A stretch of 48,993 nucleotides of DNA, taken from an uncultured Verrucomicrobiales bacterium (GTDB lineage: Bacteria > Verrucomicrobiota > Verrucomicrobiia > Verrucomicrobiales > Akkermansiaceae). The notes beneath the pieces were generated by a model. That model searched no databases. It had not been told where the DNA came from and saw only the letters and a list, made by a program, of their open reading frames with translations. The position numbers were made by a program, and so were the translations under genes. Each line of letters opens with the position of its first letter. Position 1 is the first letter of the stretch. Where the stretch lies: contig CALBJX010000124.1 in NCBI GenBank assembly GCA_937893015.1, positions 1-48,993 on the forward strand, given 5' to 3'. Shown piece after piece: positions 34,030 to 42,844 of the stretch.

Positions 34030-35442
34030 ATGCTTTTCGGTACCATCTCCCATTGGCGCAAGCAGCTCACGAGCGGCAGCATCTCCCCCGTCGAACTGGT
34101 GGACGAGCTCGCCGCGCAGATGACGGCGGTGAACCCCGCCCTCAACGCCTACATCTCCTTCGATACAGAGGCCGCCAAGGCCGCCGCCGCGCAGGCCGAC
34201 CTCAGCAAGCCGCTGGGCGGCATCCCCGTTGCCGTGAAGGACAACATCTGCATCGCGGGTGCCCCCACGCGCTGCGCCTCCCGCATGCTGGAAAATTTTG
34301 TCTCTCCCTACGATGCCACCGCCGTCTGCAAGCTGCGCGCGGCGGGTGCCGTGCCCTTCGGCCGCACCAACATGGACGAGTTCGCCATGGGCTCTGCGGG
34401 TGAGAACTCCGCCTTCGGTGCCACGCACAACCCTGTGAACCCCGCGCATGTGCCCGGCGGTTCCTCCAGCGGTTCCGCCGCTGCCGTGGCGGGCGGCATC
34501 GCCATCGCCGCGCTCGGGTCGGACACGGGCGGCTCCATCCGCCAGCCCGCCTCCCACTGCGGCATCGTGGGCATGAAACCCACCTACGGGCGCATCTCGC
34601 GCTACGGGCTTGTGGCCTTCGCCTCCTCTCTGGACCAAATCGGCCCGCTGACCCAGAACACGGAGGACGCCGCCACCCTGCTCAACGTTCTCTGCGGCCA
34701 CGATGCCAAGGACTCCACCTCCTCCACGCACGCCACGGAAGATTTCTCCGCGCTGCTCGGCCGCGACATCAAGGGGCTGCGCATCGGTCTGCCCAAGGAG
34801 TACCTCTCTTCCGGCAACTCGCCCGAAGTCGCCGCCGCGCTGGACAAGGCCGTCAAGACACTCACGGAGCTCGGGGCGGAAATCGTCGAGGTCTCCCTGC
34901 CCCACTCAGAGGCCGTGGTGAGCGCATACTACATCATCGCCTGTGCGGAGGCATCGTCGAACCTCTCCCGCTTCGACGGCATCCGCTACGGCTACCGCAC
35001 GCCCGGCAACATGGGGCTTGACGACCTCTACAGCAAGTCCCGCGAGACGGGCTTCGGCTCGGAGGTGAAGCGCCGCATCATCCTCGGCACCTATGTGCTC
35101 TCCAGCGGCTTCTACGACGCCTACTACGCCAAGGCGCAGAAAGTGCGCGCCCTCGTGGCGCAGGATTTTGCCGATGCCTTCACCAAAGCGGACCTCATCC
35201 TCGGCCCCGTGGCTCCCACTCCTGCGCCCAAACTGCATGACACCGAGCTGACGCCGCTGCAGGTCTACCTGTCGGACATCTACACCATCCCCGCCAACCT
35301 CGCGGGTCTGCCCGGCATCTCCATCCCCTGCCCGCAAGCGGCGGGTGCCCTGCCCGTCGGTATTCAGCTGCTTGCCCCGCACTTTGCGGAAGCCAAGCTC
35401 CTGCAAACGGCGCACGCCATGGAAACCGCGTGGAGCAAATAA
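34030..35442 (+). CDS. gatA: Asp-tRNA(Asn)/Glu-tRNA(Gln) amidotransferase subunit A
   Basis: GatA is the amidase subunit that releases ammonia from glutamine. The 470-residue product has the Ser-cisSer-Lys amidase signature: catalytic Lys in GIPVAVKDNICI near residue 70, GGSSSGSAAAVAGG near 140-153 and GSDTGGSIRQPASHCG near 160-175, with the nucleophilic Ser in the second block. Length is normal. The ATG at 34030 is chosen over one ten codons upstream because family proteins start close to this point. Confidence 0.95.
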   Translation: MLFGTISHWRKQLTSGSISPVELVDELAAQMTAVNPALNAYISFDTEAAKAAAAQADLSKPLGGIPVAVKDNICIAGAPTRCASRMLENFVSPYDATAVCKLRAAGAVPFGRTNMDEFAMGSAGENSAFGATHNPVNPAHVPGGSSSGSAAAVAGGIAIAALGSDTGGSIRQPASHCGIVGMKPTYGRISRYGLVAFASSLDQIGPLTQNTEDAATLLNVLCGHDAKDSTSSTHATEDFSALLGRDIKGLRIGLPKEYLSSGNSPEVAAALDKAVKTLTELGAEIVEVSLPHSEAVVSAYYIIACAEASSNLSRFDGIRYGYRTPGNMGLDDLYSKSRETGFGSEVKRRIILGTYVLSSGFYDAYYAKAQKVRALVAQDFADAFTKADLILGPVAPTPAPKLHDTELTPLQVYLSDIYTIPANLAGLPGISIPCPQAAGALPVGIQLLAPHFAEAKLLQTAHAMETAWSK

Positions 35443-35472
35443 CCGCCCCTTTCGGACTTCGGACTTGAACCC

Positions 35473-36261
35473 ATGAGCACTCCGGTCTTTTTGAGCATTG
35501 CAGGGTCGGACTGCTCGGCGGGGGCGGGCGCACAAGCGGACCTGAAAACAGGCTTTGCGCTCGGCTGCTATCCGCTGACCGCCCTCACCTGCGTGGTGAG
35601 CGAGGTGCCCGGCTGTGTGCGCGGCATCGTCCCCCTGCCCGCCGATTTCGTGCGTGACCAGATAGAACTCTGTTTAAAGACTTACCCCGTGCGTGCCGTC
35701 AAGTGCGGCATGCTGTATTCCCCCGACATCGTGTGCGCGGTCGCACGTGCACTCGCGGAATTTGAGGGACAGCTCGTCATCGACCCCGTGATGATTGCCA
35801 CGGCGGGCGAAGCTCTCATGCAGCAGGAAGCCGTGCGCGTGTACGAAGAAGAACTTTTCCCGCGCGCCACCATGCTCACCCCCAACTGCGATGAGCTCGC
35901 CGCCCTGCTCTCCCGCCCCGCGCCGACTGACGCCGCCGAGCTGGCGGACGCTGCCCGCGCCCTCGTCGCACGCTATGGCTGCGCTGTGCTGGCCAAGGGC
36001 GGACACCTGCACGGCGATGTCTGCACGGATATGCTCGTTCTCCCCGACGGCACGCGGCACACATGGGAGCACGCCCGCGTGAAGGGCATCTCCACCCACG
36101 GCACGGGCTGCACCCTCTCCTCCGCGCTCGCCGCCTTCCTGTCTCATGGTCATCCTCTGCCCGAGGCCTGCGCCCGTGCGCTGGACTACACGGAACAAGC
36201 CATCGCCCGCTCCCACCGCTTCGGCATCGGCTATGCGCTGAACCACAGTCTGATGCGCTGA
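35473..36261 (+). CDS. thiD: Hydroxymethylpyrimidine (phospho)kinase
   Basis: ThiD phosphorylates hydroxymethylpyrimidine twice for thiamine synthesis. The 262-residue ribokinase-fold product has IAGSDCSAGAGAQADLKT near residues 9-26 (substrate and glycine-rich loop), VIDPVMIATAG near 96-106, and the ATP/anion-hole HGTGCTLSSALAA near 210-222. A pyridoxal kinase activity is sometimes found in this family and cannot be excluded. No other thi gene is nearby. It lies 30 bases after gatA. Confidence 0.87.
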   Translation: MSTPVFLSIAGSDCSAGAGAQADLKTGFALGCYPLTALTCVVSEVPGCVRGIVPLPADFVRDQIELCLKTYPVRAVKCGMLYSPDIVCAVARALAEFEGQLVIDPVMIATAGEALMQQEAVRVYEEELFPRATMLTPNCDELAALLSRPAPTDAAELADAARALVARYGCAVLAKGGHLHGDVCTDMLVLPDGTRHTWEHARVKGISTHGTGCTLSSALAAFLSHGHPLPEACARALDYTEQAIARSHRFGIGYALNHSLMR

Positions 36262-36339
36262 GCACGCCTCGTTCCTGCTCTGCCCTGCGCTTCTTCTCCC
36301 ACCGCTGCACACGAAGCAGCTCTCGCACGCGCATTTTGC

Positions 36340-36368
36340 TTGAAAACGTCATATTTTTTCTGTAACAT
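36340..36368 (+). promoter_or_regulatory. Sigma-70-type promoter of the AI-2E-family permease
   Basis: TTGAAA (36340-36345), 17 bases, TAACAT (36363-36368), then exactly 11 bases to the ATG: a predicted leader of about 5 bases. Confidence 0.65.
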
Positions 36369-36379
36369 AGCCCCGACCT

Positions 36380-37489
36380 ATGAGTGACGAACATCACATT
36401 GCACCGCAAGCCACCGAAGAAAAACACCCTTTTCGTCTGGGAGAGGGCGGACGTTTTCTCGTCGTTGCAGCCGCCGCTTTCGTGGTGCTCTGGGGCTTGC
36501 AGAATGCGCGATCCGTCATCATTCCCATGCTGATGGCGGGCTTTCTGGCCATCATCAGCTACTCCGTCACCTCGCTGCTGCGCCGCTATCTGCGCTTCCC
36601 GCACTGGCTGGCCGTTGCCTCTACGGTGGTCGTAGACGGCGGCGTGCTCTTCGGCGTCATCAGCCTCATCAACTATCTGGCGCGGGACATGGTGCGCACC
36701 CTGCAAGGCGAAGTCGCCGAACGCCTGACCGAACGCTATGACACCATCATGTCCACCTTCGCCAACTTCGGCCTGGAGGAGCACATGCGCGCCATCTACA
36801 GCTCCCCGCAGGACATGTTCGATGTCCACCAGCTCATCTCCATCACCCAGTCGCTGACGGGGCAGATTCTTACCATCATGAGCACCTGCACCCTCGTGCT
36901 CATCATGATGACCTTCCTGCTGGGCGAGGCACCCCTCTTCCTCTCCAACCTGCGCCGTCTGCCGAGCAGCACCCGCGGCAAAGAGCAGTTCATCGCCGCC
37001 CTGCAAGGCATCCAGCGCTACCTCTTCATCAAGACCATCAGCAGCCTGCTCACCGCCGTACTCGTGTGGGGGCTCTGCCGCATCATGCATGTGCCTTTCA
37101 CCTTCCTGTGGGCGGTGCTGGCCTTCGTGCTCAACTACATCCCCACCATCGGCTCCATCATGGCCGCCCTCCCGCCTATCGCGCTCACCATCGTGCTGGG
37201 CAGCTGGGGAGATGTCGTCATCGTCACTCTGGGTTACATCGGCATCAACTGCGGCATCGGCAACGGCATCGAGCCCCTCTTCCTCGGCAAACAGTTCGGC
37301 ATTGCCACCTCCGTCATCCTGCTCTCCGTCATCTTCTGGGGCTGGGTGTGGGGGCCCTGCGGCATGCTGCTGGCCGTGCCCATCACCGTGCTGCTGAAGC
37401 TCGCGCTGGAGCACTCCCACGACCTGTGGTGGGTGGCCGCCATTCTGGACGGCGACCGCAGCAAGACCGAACCGCCGCCGCACCGCTGA
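36380..37489 (+). CDS. AI-2E family transporter (PerM/UPF0118)
   Basis: A 369-residue polytopic membrane protein with about eight helices. The pattern FLWAVLAFVLNYIPTIGSIMAALPP near residues 245-270 is the hallmark of the PerM/AI-2E exporter family, as is the C-terminal VWGPCGMLLAVPITVLLK. Members move small molecules or sodium; the substrate here is unknown and the AI-2 name should not be read as function. It has its own promoter; lysA follows 48 bases later and may share the transcript. Confidence 0.85.
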   Translation: MSDEHHIAPQATEEKHPFRLGEGGRFLVVAAAAFVVLWGLQNARSVIIPMLMAGFLAIISYSVTSLLRRYLRFPHWLAVASTVVVDGGVLFGVISLINYLARDMVRTLQGEVAERLTERYDTIMSTFANFGLEEHMRAIYSSPQDMFDVHQLISITQSLTGQILTIMSTCTLVLIMMTFLLGEAPLFLSNLRRLPSSTRGKEQFIAALQGIQRYLFIKTISSLLTAVLVWGLCRIMHVPFTFLWAVLAFVLNYIPTIGSIMAALPPIALTIVLGSWGDVVIVTLGYIGINCGIGNGIEPLFLGKQFGIATSVILLSVIFWGWVWGPCGMLLAVPITVLLKLALEHSHDLWWVAAILDGDRSKTEPPPHR

Positions 37490-37537
37490 AACCGCCTGCC
37501 TGTTTCCTCATCCTTTCAACCAAAACCACCACCATCC

Positions 37538-38824
37538 ATGCATTCATTCGCTTACAAGAACGGCTCCCTGCACTGTGAGAACGTGAACCTCGGCGACATC
37601 GCCGCCGCCGTGGGCACCCCCACCTTCGTGTACAGCAAGAAAACCATCACGGAAGACCTCGCGGAGTTCCGCAGCGCCCTCGCCCCCCTCAACGCCCACG
37701 TGGCCTACGCCGTGAAGGCCTGCTCCAACAAGGCCATCCTCAACCTCATGGCGCAGCAGGGCGTCGGCTTTGACATCGTGTCCGGCGGCGAGCTCTGGCG
37801 CATCATCAACGCCGGCGGCGACCCCACCCTCTGCACCTACGCCGGTGTCGGCAAGACCGAGGCGGAAATCCGCTACGCGCTGGAGAAGAAGATTTACTGC
37901 TTCAACTGCGAAAGCGAAAACGAGCTGCGCGAAATCAACCGCATCGCGGGTGAGATGGGGGTGAAAGCCCCCGTCGCCGTGCGCGTGAACCCCAATGTGG
38001 ACGCCCACACGCACAAGTACATCACCACGGGCACCAATGAAAACAAGTTCGGCGTGGATATCACCCGCATCGAGCAGGTGTACGCCACCATCGCCGCCGA
38101 GATGCCGAACCTGCACATCAAGGGTCTGCAGATGCACATCGGATCCCAGCTGACGGAGGTGAAGCCCTTCGTCATGGCCATCGAGAAGGTGAAGCCCATC
38201 GTGGAGAAGTTCAAGGCGCTCTACAACATCGAGTTCTGGAGCATCGGCGGCGGCATCGGCATCGTGTACGACGGCTGCCTCGCCTCCGGCTCTCCCGAGT
38301 GGTGGGCCGCCCACCCCGAGCAGATTACCATCCGGAGCTATGCGGACGCCATCATCCCCCTGCTCAAGGACCTCGGTCTCACCATCATTGTCGAGCCCGG
38401 TCGCCGCATGGTCGGCAACGCCTGCGCCATGCTCACCACCTGCCTCTACGAGAAGAAGGGCGAGGCCAAGACCTTCAAGATGATTGATGCGGGCATGAAC
38501 GACATCATCCGCCCCGCCCTCTACGAAGGGTATCACGAGATTTGGCCCGTCACCGAGCACAGCGGCGACACCATCACCGCCGACATCGTGGGCCCCATCT
38601 GCGAGAGCGGCGACTTCCAGGCCCAGAACCGCGCTATTGCGGACGTGAAGCCCGGCGAGGTTCTCGCCGAGATGAGCGCGGGCGCCTATGGTTTCAGCAT
38701 GTCCTCCACCTACAACTCCCGCCCGCTGGCGGCGGAGGTGCTCGTGGACGGCGACAAGTGGCACATCATCCGCCGCCGCCAGACGCTGGAGCAGATTGTG
38801 GAAGACGAGCTGCTGCCCGAATAA
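37538..38824 (+). CDS. lysA: Diaminopimelate decarboxylase
   Basis: This PLP enzyme makes L-lysine from meso-diaminopimelate. The 428-residue alanine-racemase-fold product has the PLP-binding YAVKACSNKAIL near residues 52-63, the H-I-G-S-Q motif (QMHIGSQLTEV) near 200, GGGIGI near 237, EPGRRMVGNACAM near 287, and the C-terminal CESGDF that binds substrate, with Cys in the position used across the dimer. No carboxynorspermidine-type features were seen. The start lacks a Shine-Dalgarno sequence (ACCATCCATG). A terminator follows. Confidence 0.92.
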   Translation: MHSFAYKNGSLHCENVNLGDIAAAVGTPTFVYSKKTITEDLAEFRSALAPLNAHVAYAVKACSNKAILNLMAQQGVGFDIVSGGELWRIINAGGDPTLCTYAGVGKTEAEIRYALEKKIYCFNCESENELREINRIAGEMGVKAPVAVRVNPNVDAHTHKYITTGTNENKFGVDITRIEQVYATIAAEMPNLHIKGLQMHIGSQLTEVKPFVMAIEKVKPIVEKFKALYNIEFWSIGGGIGIVYDGCLASGSPEWWAAHPEQITIRSYADAIIPLLKDLGLTIIVEPGRRMVGNACAMLTTCLYEKKGEAKTFKMIDAGMNDIIRPALYEGYHEIWPVTEHSGDTITADIVGPICESGDFQAQNRAIADVKPGEVLAEMSAGAYGFSMSSTYNSRPLAAEVLVDGDKWHIIRRRQTLEQIVEDELLPE

Positions 38825-38849
38825 GCGCACCCGAAAGCCCCACTTTTCC

Positions 38850-38885
38850 GCGGTCTGATGCCCCGTGCATCAGGCCGCTTTTTTC
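38850..38885 (+). terminator. Rho-independent terminator after lysA
   Basis: GCGGTCTGATGC pairs with GCATCAGGCCGC (one G-T) around a 5-base loop, followed by six T. Confidence 0.9.
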
Positions 38886-38909
38886 CTGCTGCAGTCCGCG
38901 CGAAAACGC

Positions 38910-38938
38910 TTGAAAAATCCCGGGCTATCTGCTACAGT
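38910..38938 (+). promoter_or_regulatory. Promoter of metK
   Basis: TTGAAA (38910-38915), 17 bases, TACAGT (38933-38938). The 52-base leader shows only a small GC hairpin; it is too short for a SAM riboswitch. Confidence 0.65.
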
Positions 38939-38996
38939 ATCGCCGCGGCTGATGCCGCACTAACCTGTATACAAAAACTCAATCCTGTTTAGCATC

Positions 38997-40169
38997 ATGC
39001 AACACATGCACCTGTTCAGCTCCGAATCCGTGGGTGAGGGCCATCCCGACAAAGTGGCGGACCTCATCTCGGACAGCATCCTCGACGCCTGTCTCGCGCA
39101 GGACCCCGCCAGCCGCGTGGCCTGCGAGACCATGGTGAAGGATAACCACGTCATCCTCGCGGGTGAAATCACTACCGCCGCCAAGGTCGATTACGAACGC
39201 ATCGTCCGCGACACCATCGACGCCATCGGCTACCGCACGCCCAAGGACGACGACGTGTTCAACGCCTCCACCGTCACCATCGAGAACTACCTCACCGCGC
39301 AGAGCCCCGACATCGCGCAGGGCGTGGACGCCCGCGCCGCAGAGGGCAAGGACGGCAGCGAACAGGGAGCGGGCGACCAGGGCATCATGTTCGGCTACGC
39401 GGCGGATGAGACGCCCGAGCTCATGCCCGCGCCCATCATGTACGCGCACCTCATCATGAAGGAGCTGGCCCGCGTGCGCCACACAGGCGCCGTTGCATGG
39501 CTGCGCCCCGACAGCAAGTCCCAGGTCGCCGTGGCCTATGGTGCCGACGGCCGCCCCCACCACATCGTGAACGTGGTGCTCAGCACCCAGCATACGGAAG
39601 ACGTCGATGTCGCCACCATCCGCGCGTTCTGCAAGGAGCTGATTCTGCGCGTGCTGCCTGCCGAGCTCATCACGCCCGAGACAGAATTCTTCATCAACCC
39701 CACGGGCCGTTTCGTCATCGGCGGCCCCCACGGCGACTCCGGCCTCACGGGGCGCAAAATCATCGTCGATACCTACGGCGGCATGGGGCGCCACGGCGGC
39801 GGTGCCTTCTCCGGCAAGGACTGCTCCAAGGTGGACCGCTCCGGCGCCTACATGTGCCGCTGGGTCGCCAAGCACATCGTGGCCGCGGGCCTCGCGAGCC
39901 GCTGCGAGCTGCAGGTAGCCTACGCCATCGGCAAGGCCGAACCCGTCTCGCTGATGGCGGACACCTTCGGCACCGAGACCATCCCTGCCGACACCATCAT
40001 CGAGCGCGTGAAGGCGGCATTCTCCTTTAAGCCCGCCGACATCGAGAAGACGCTCGGTCTGCGTGCGCCTATCTTCTCCCGCAGCACCAACTACGGCCAC
40101 TTCACCGACCAAACCCTGCCGTGGGAAGTGCTCGATGAAGCGAAACTCGCCGTCCTGCAAGGCCGATAA
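38997..40169 (+). CDS. metK: S-adenosylmethionine synthetase
   Basis: MetK makes S-adenosylmethionine from methionine and ATP. The 390-residue product has the N-terminal SSESVGEGHPDKVADLISD (residues about 7-25), the core GAGDQGIMFGYA near 122-133, GGPHGDSGLTGRKIIVDTYGG near 243-263, and GGGAFSGKDCSKVDRSGAY near 268-286. All catalytic Asp, Lys and His blocks are present. It is monocistronic. An MTA/SAH deaminase gene, which handles products of SAM use, lies 3.3 kb downstream. Confidence 0.97.
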   Translation: MQHMHLFSSESVGEGHPDKVADLISDSILDACLAQDPASRVACETMVKDNHVILAGEITTAAKVDYERIVRDTIDAIGYRTPKDDDVFNASTVTIENYLTAQSPDIAQGVDARAAEGKDGSEQGAGDQGIMFGYAADETPELMPAPIMYAHLIMKELARVRHTGAVAWLRPDSKSQVAVAYGADGRPHHIVNVVLSTQHTEDVDVATIRAFCKELILRVLPAELITPETEFFINPTGRFVIGGPHGDSGLTGRKIIVDTYGGMGRHGGGAFSGKDCSKVDRSGAYMCRWVAKHIVAAGLASRCELQVAYAIGKAEPVSLMADTFGTETIPADTIIERVKAAFSFKPADIEKTLGLRAPIFSRSTNYGHFTDQTLPWEVLDEAKLAVLQGR

Positions 40170-40216
40170 GATTCAGAATCTGCCAAACGCTGCAGCCGAA
40201 ACAGCAGCATGAACCG

Positions 40217-40247
40217 AAATGGTCCGACACTACGTCGGACCATTTCC
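40217..40247 (+). terminator. Inverted repeat after metK, probable terminator
   Basis: A perfect 12 bp stem (AAATGGTCCGAC / GTCGGACCATTT) with a 5-base loop. The T-run is only three bases, so it could act as a weak or bidirectional terminator. Confidence 0.65.
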
Positions 40248-40316
40248 GCATCCGGTCAGGCAAGCAGTGCCGGCCCCGAAACTTCGCACCGCTCCCCGCT
40301 AAAACAGACATCACTC

Positions 40317-40345
40317 TTGAAGTTCATGTCGTCTTCTGCTAGCAT
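40317..40345 (+). promoter_or_regulatory. Promoter of the degenerate peptidase-like gene
   Basis: TTGAAG (40317-40322), 17 bases, TAGCAT (40340-40345), then only 8 bases to the ATG. The transcript would be practically leaderless. Confidence 0.6.
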
Positions 40346-40353
40346 GGGGGCGG

Positions 40354-42084
40354 ATGCATCGACAAGGGACAGTGGCGGTATTGCTGGCAGCGTGTTTGAC
40401 GCTGTGGGCGGAGCCTTTGCCTCAGGAAGACGACACCATTCTTGAGACGGATGACGGCAGCGTCATTAACCCCGATACCCCCGACCCCGGAGCGACTACG
40501 CCCCCGACGATCCCGGAACCGGCCGCGCAAGAAGAAACCGCGGAGCCGCCTGCCCCACCTGCGCCGTCCGCCCCCGCGCCACCGACAGATGAACACCCCG
40601 CCGAGCCTTCGGCGGAAGACATTGCCGCCCAAGATGCCGAACGACTGAACGCCACGGGGAATACAACCACAGAGGAACCGATGCCGCAGCCGACGGAACC
40701 GACACCGCCGACCGCCGAGCCCCACCCGGCGCCCCCCCCGCCCGCGCAGAGCAACTACTTCGTGCCCGAAGGGGATGACACCGTGGTCTCCCAAAGCGGC
40801 ATGTTCTCCGTAAGCGGCGGCGATTCCCTGCGCATGGGGGCCATTGCCACCCACGCAGACGATGTCTGCAAGCGCCTGCTCAACCTACTGCATCTGGAGG
40901 GCAGACACGTGTACACCATCTCCATTCGCCTCATCGGCAGTGCATCGGACAGCCCCCAGCCCAACCCCATCCGCACGCGCATCCGCATCATCGACGAGCA
41001 GCCGAACTTCCAAATCCGCATCTACCCCGGCGGCGGCATCGACCTCGCGCGGCTGGATGGCGCCATCATCACCATGGTTCTCTACGAACGAGCCCTGCGC
41101 GAGCTGGAGCCCGGTGCCTATCCCGACACAATAAGCCTGCCGCAATGGCTGGTGACGGGCATCGTCCAAACGATGCAATGGCGCAGCGGTCAGGTGGATC
41201 GCGAGCTCTATCAAAAACTCTTTGCCCGCGCGGAGATGCTGCCGCCTGAAAGCATCATCGCAGAAGAGCACCCCGACAAACTGGATGCGGCCTCGCGCCG
41301 CCTCTACGATGTTTCCTGCGGCGTGCTGATGATGAGCCTGCTGAGCCGCGAGGGCGGGCCGGACCAGTTGAAAACACTGCTGGCGGAAGCCGCCACGGCA
41401 GAAGGCACGCCCAAGGAAATCCTCGCGGCGCACTTCCACGAACTCGGTTTGGACAAGGACCTGCTCAACAAGTGGTGGGCACTGCAACTGGCGGACCTCG
41501 CCCTGCCGCGTGCTCAGGAAGCCCTAACACCGCTGGAGACGGAACGCCAGTTGAGCGAAGCGCTCACCATCATCTACTTCGACCCCGAGACGGAGACACC
41601 ACGCCCCATTCAGCTCGACAACGTATACGAGCTGCTGGCGCAGGAGAACTGGCGCGACCTTGTGCAGCCGAACGTGGAACGTCTCGTGGCGCTCAGCTCG
41701 TTCTGCTTCCCCGAATACCGCCCCATCATTGCGGAATACTGCCGCGTGATTGCGGAACTCATGAATAACGCGGACCCTGACAGCGTGCAGAACAGCCTCG
41801 GCCCCCTGCAAGAGCTGCGCCACGCCTACCTTGCCGCCGCCATCCGCGGCCGCGATTATCTGGATTGGTACGAAATCAACTACCTCGGCAAGGAAAACCG
41901 CCGCTCCTTCGACACCTATCTGGAAGCCATGCGCCTGCTGCGCCGCGAAGCCCCCGGACCGGACACCGCCATGAGCCGCTATCTGGACGACATCGAAGCC
42001 CTCTACAAGCAGGAGGCGGACGCCCCCCTACCCGATTCCCTCCTGCTCCACCTCCCCGCCCGCCATGCCCCGAAGAAAAAGTGA
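40354..42084 (+). CDS. Secreted protein with degenerate peptidase-like core
   Basis: 576 residues. A signal peptide (1-19) leads into about 115 residues of Pro/Glu/Thr-rich linker, then a folded part. Residues 230-275 look like the helix pair of MA-clan (gluzincin) peptidases: LPQWLVTGIVQ at 262-272 matches the LP-x-WL-x-EG element, but Thr replaces the metal-binding Glu, and the helix before it (AIITMVLYERALRE, 237-250) has no HExxH. If this reading is right it is an inactive peptidase homologue acting as a binding or scaffold protein. The similarity is my own and weak. The 3' end overlaps rnhB by 20 bases. Confidence 0.6.
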   Translation: MHRQGTVAVLLAACLTLWAEPLPQEDDTILETDDGSVINPDTPDPGATTPPTIPEPAAQEETAEPPAPPAPSAPAPPTDEHPAEPSAEDIAAQDAERLNATGNTTTEEPMPQPTEPTPPTAEPHPAPPPPAQSNYFVPEGDDTVVSQSGMFSVSGGDSLRMGAIATHADDVCKRLLNLLHLEGRHVYTISIRLIGSASDSPQPNPIRTRIRIIDEQPNFQIRIYPGGGIDLARLDGAIITMVLYERALRELEPGAYPDTISLPQWLVTGIVQTMQWRSGQVDRELYQKLFARAEMLPPESIIAEEHPDKLDAASRRLYDVSCGVLMMSLLSREGGPDQLKTLLAEAATAEGTPKEILAAHFHELGLDKDLLNKWWALQLADLALPRAQEALTPLETERQLSEALTIIYFDPETETPRPIQLDNVYELLAQENWRDLVQPNVERLVALSSFCFPEYRPIIAEYCRVIAELMNNADPDSVQNSLGPLQELRHAYLAAAIRGRDYLDWYEINYLGKENRRSFDTYLEAMRLLRREAPGPDTAMSRYLDDIEALYKQEADAPLPDSLLLHLPARHAPKKK

Positions 42085-42751
42085 GGACAGCATGCCCCCC
42101 GAAGGCGGCAAATTCATCCCCGATCTGCACTTCGAGCAGGCGGCGCATGAGGCGGGCTTTTCCTGCATCTGCGGTATCGACGAGGCCGGGCGCGGACCTC
42201 TGGCCGGCCCCGTGGTGACCGCAGCCGTGGTGCTGCCCGAAGGATACGAACTGGCCGGACTCACGGATTCCAAACAACTGACGGCGAAGAAACGCGAAAA
42301 GCTCTTCCAACAGCTCATGGCCGATGAACGAGTGCAAAAAAGCATCGCCGCCGCCACCGCTGCGGAGATTGATGAGCTCAACATCCTGCGAGCCACGCAC
42401 CTCGCCATGGCCCGCGCGGCACAAGGGCTGCCGCAAACGCCGGATTTCGCCCTCATCGACGGGCTGCCCGTGCCGAACTTTCCCCTACCGAGCAAAAGCA
42501 TTGTAAAGGGAGACTCCCGCAGCCTGAGCATCGCGGCGGCGAGCATTCTCGCCAAGGTCACGCGCGACCGGCTGATGACGGAGCTGGACACGCAGTACCC
42601 CGCCTACGGCTTCGCCAAGCACGCAGGCTACGGCACCGCCGCCCACCTTGCGGCCTTGCGGGAGCATGGTCCCTGCCCCGAGCACCGCCGCAGCTTCGCC
42701 CCCGTGGCGCAGCTCCTCGCTCAGCCCGATTTACCGCTGCTGTTTGACTAA
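42065..42751 (+). CDS. rnhB: Ribonuclease HII
   Basis: RNase HII removes single ribonucleotides and RNA primers from DNA. The 228-residue product has the active-site GIDEAGRGPLAGPVV near residues 37-51 (Asp and Glu), SKSIVKGDSRSLSIAAASILAKVTRD near 140-165 (third Asp at the end), and YPAYGFAKHAGYGT near 178-191. The ATG at 42065 overlaps the preceding gene by 20 bases; an alternative ATG at 42092 would remove nine non-conserved residues and leave no overlap. Confidence 0.94.
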   Translation: MPRRKSEDSMPPEGGKFIPDLHFEQAAHEAGFSCICGIDEAGRGPLAGPVVTAAVVLPEGYELAGLTDSKQLTAKKREKLFQQLMADERVQKSIAAATAAEIDELNILRATHLAMARAAQGLPQTPDFALIDGLPVPNFPLPSKSIVKGDSRSLSIAAASILAKVTRDRLMTELDTQYPAYGFAKHAGYGTAAHLAALREHGPCPEHRRSFAPVAQLLAQPDLPLLFD

Positions 42752-42801
42752 GGCGACGGCAAGGTTCATCCTTTCTTCCCGCACGTCCGCGCATTTCCGG
42801 C

Positions 42802-42830
42802 TTGTGTTCGGCGGGCGGTCGGGGTAACAT
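42802..42830 (+). promoter_or_regulatory. Promoter of the 197-aa membrane protein gene
   Basis: TTGTGT (42802-42807), 17 bases, TAACAT (42825-42830), 14 bases before the ATG. Confidence 0.55.
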
Positions 42831-42844
42831 AGGCACGTCCGCGT

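Noticed and set aside
37544..38830. 428-codon frame opposite lysA
   Set aside because: A mirror frame of the same length with Gly/Val/His-rich content and no motif; lysA is certain.
38939..38996. Leader of metK as a SAM riboswitch
   Set aside because: Only about 52 bases with one small hairpin; no four-way junction or terminator stem.
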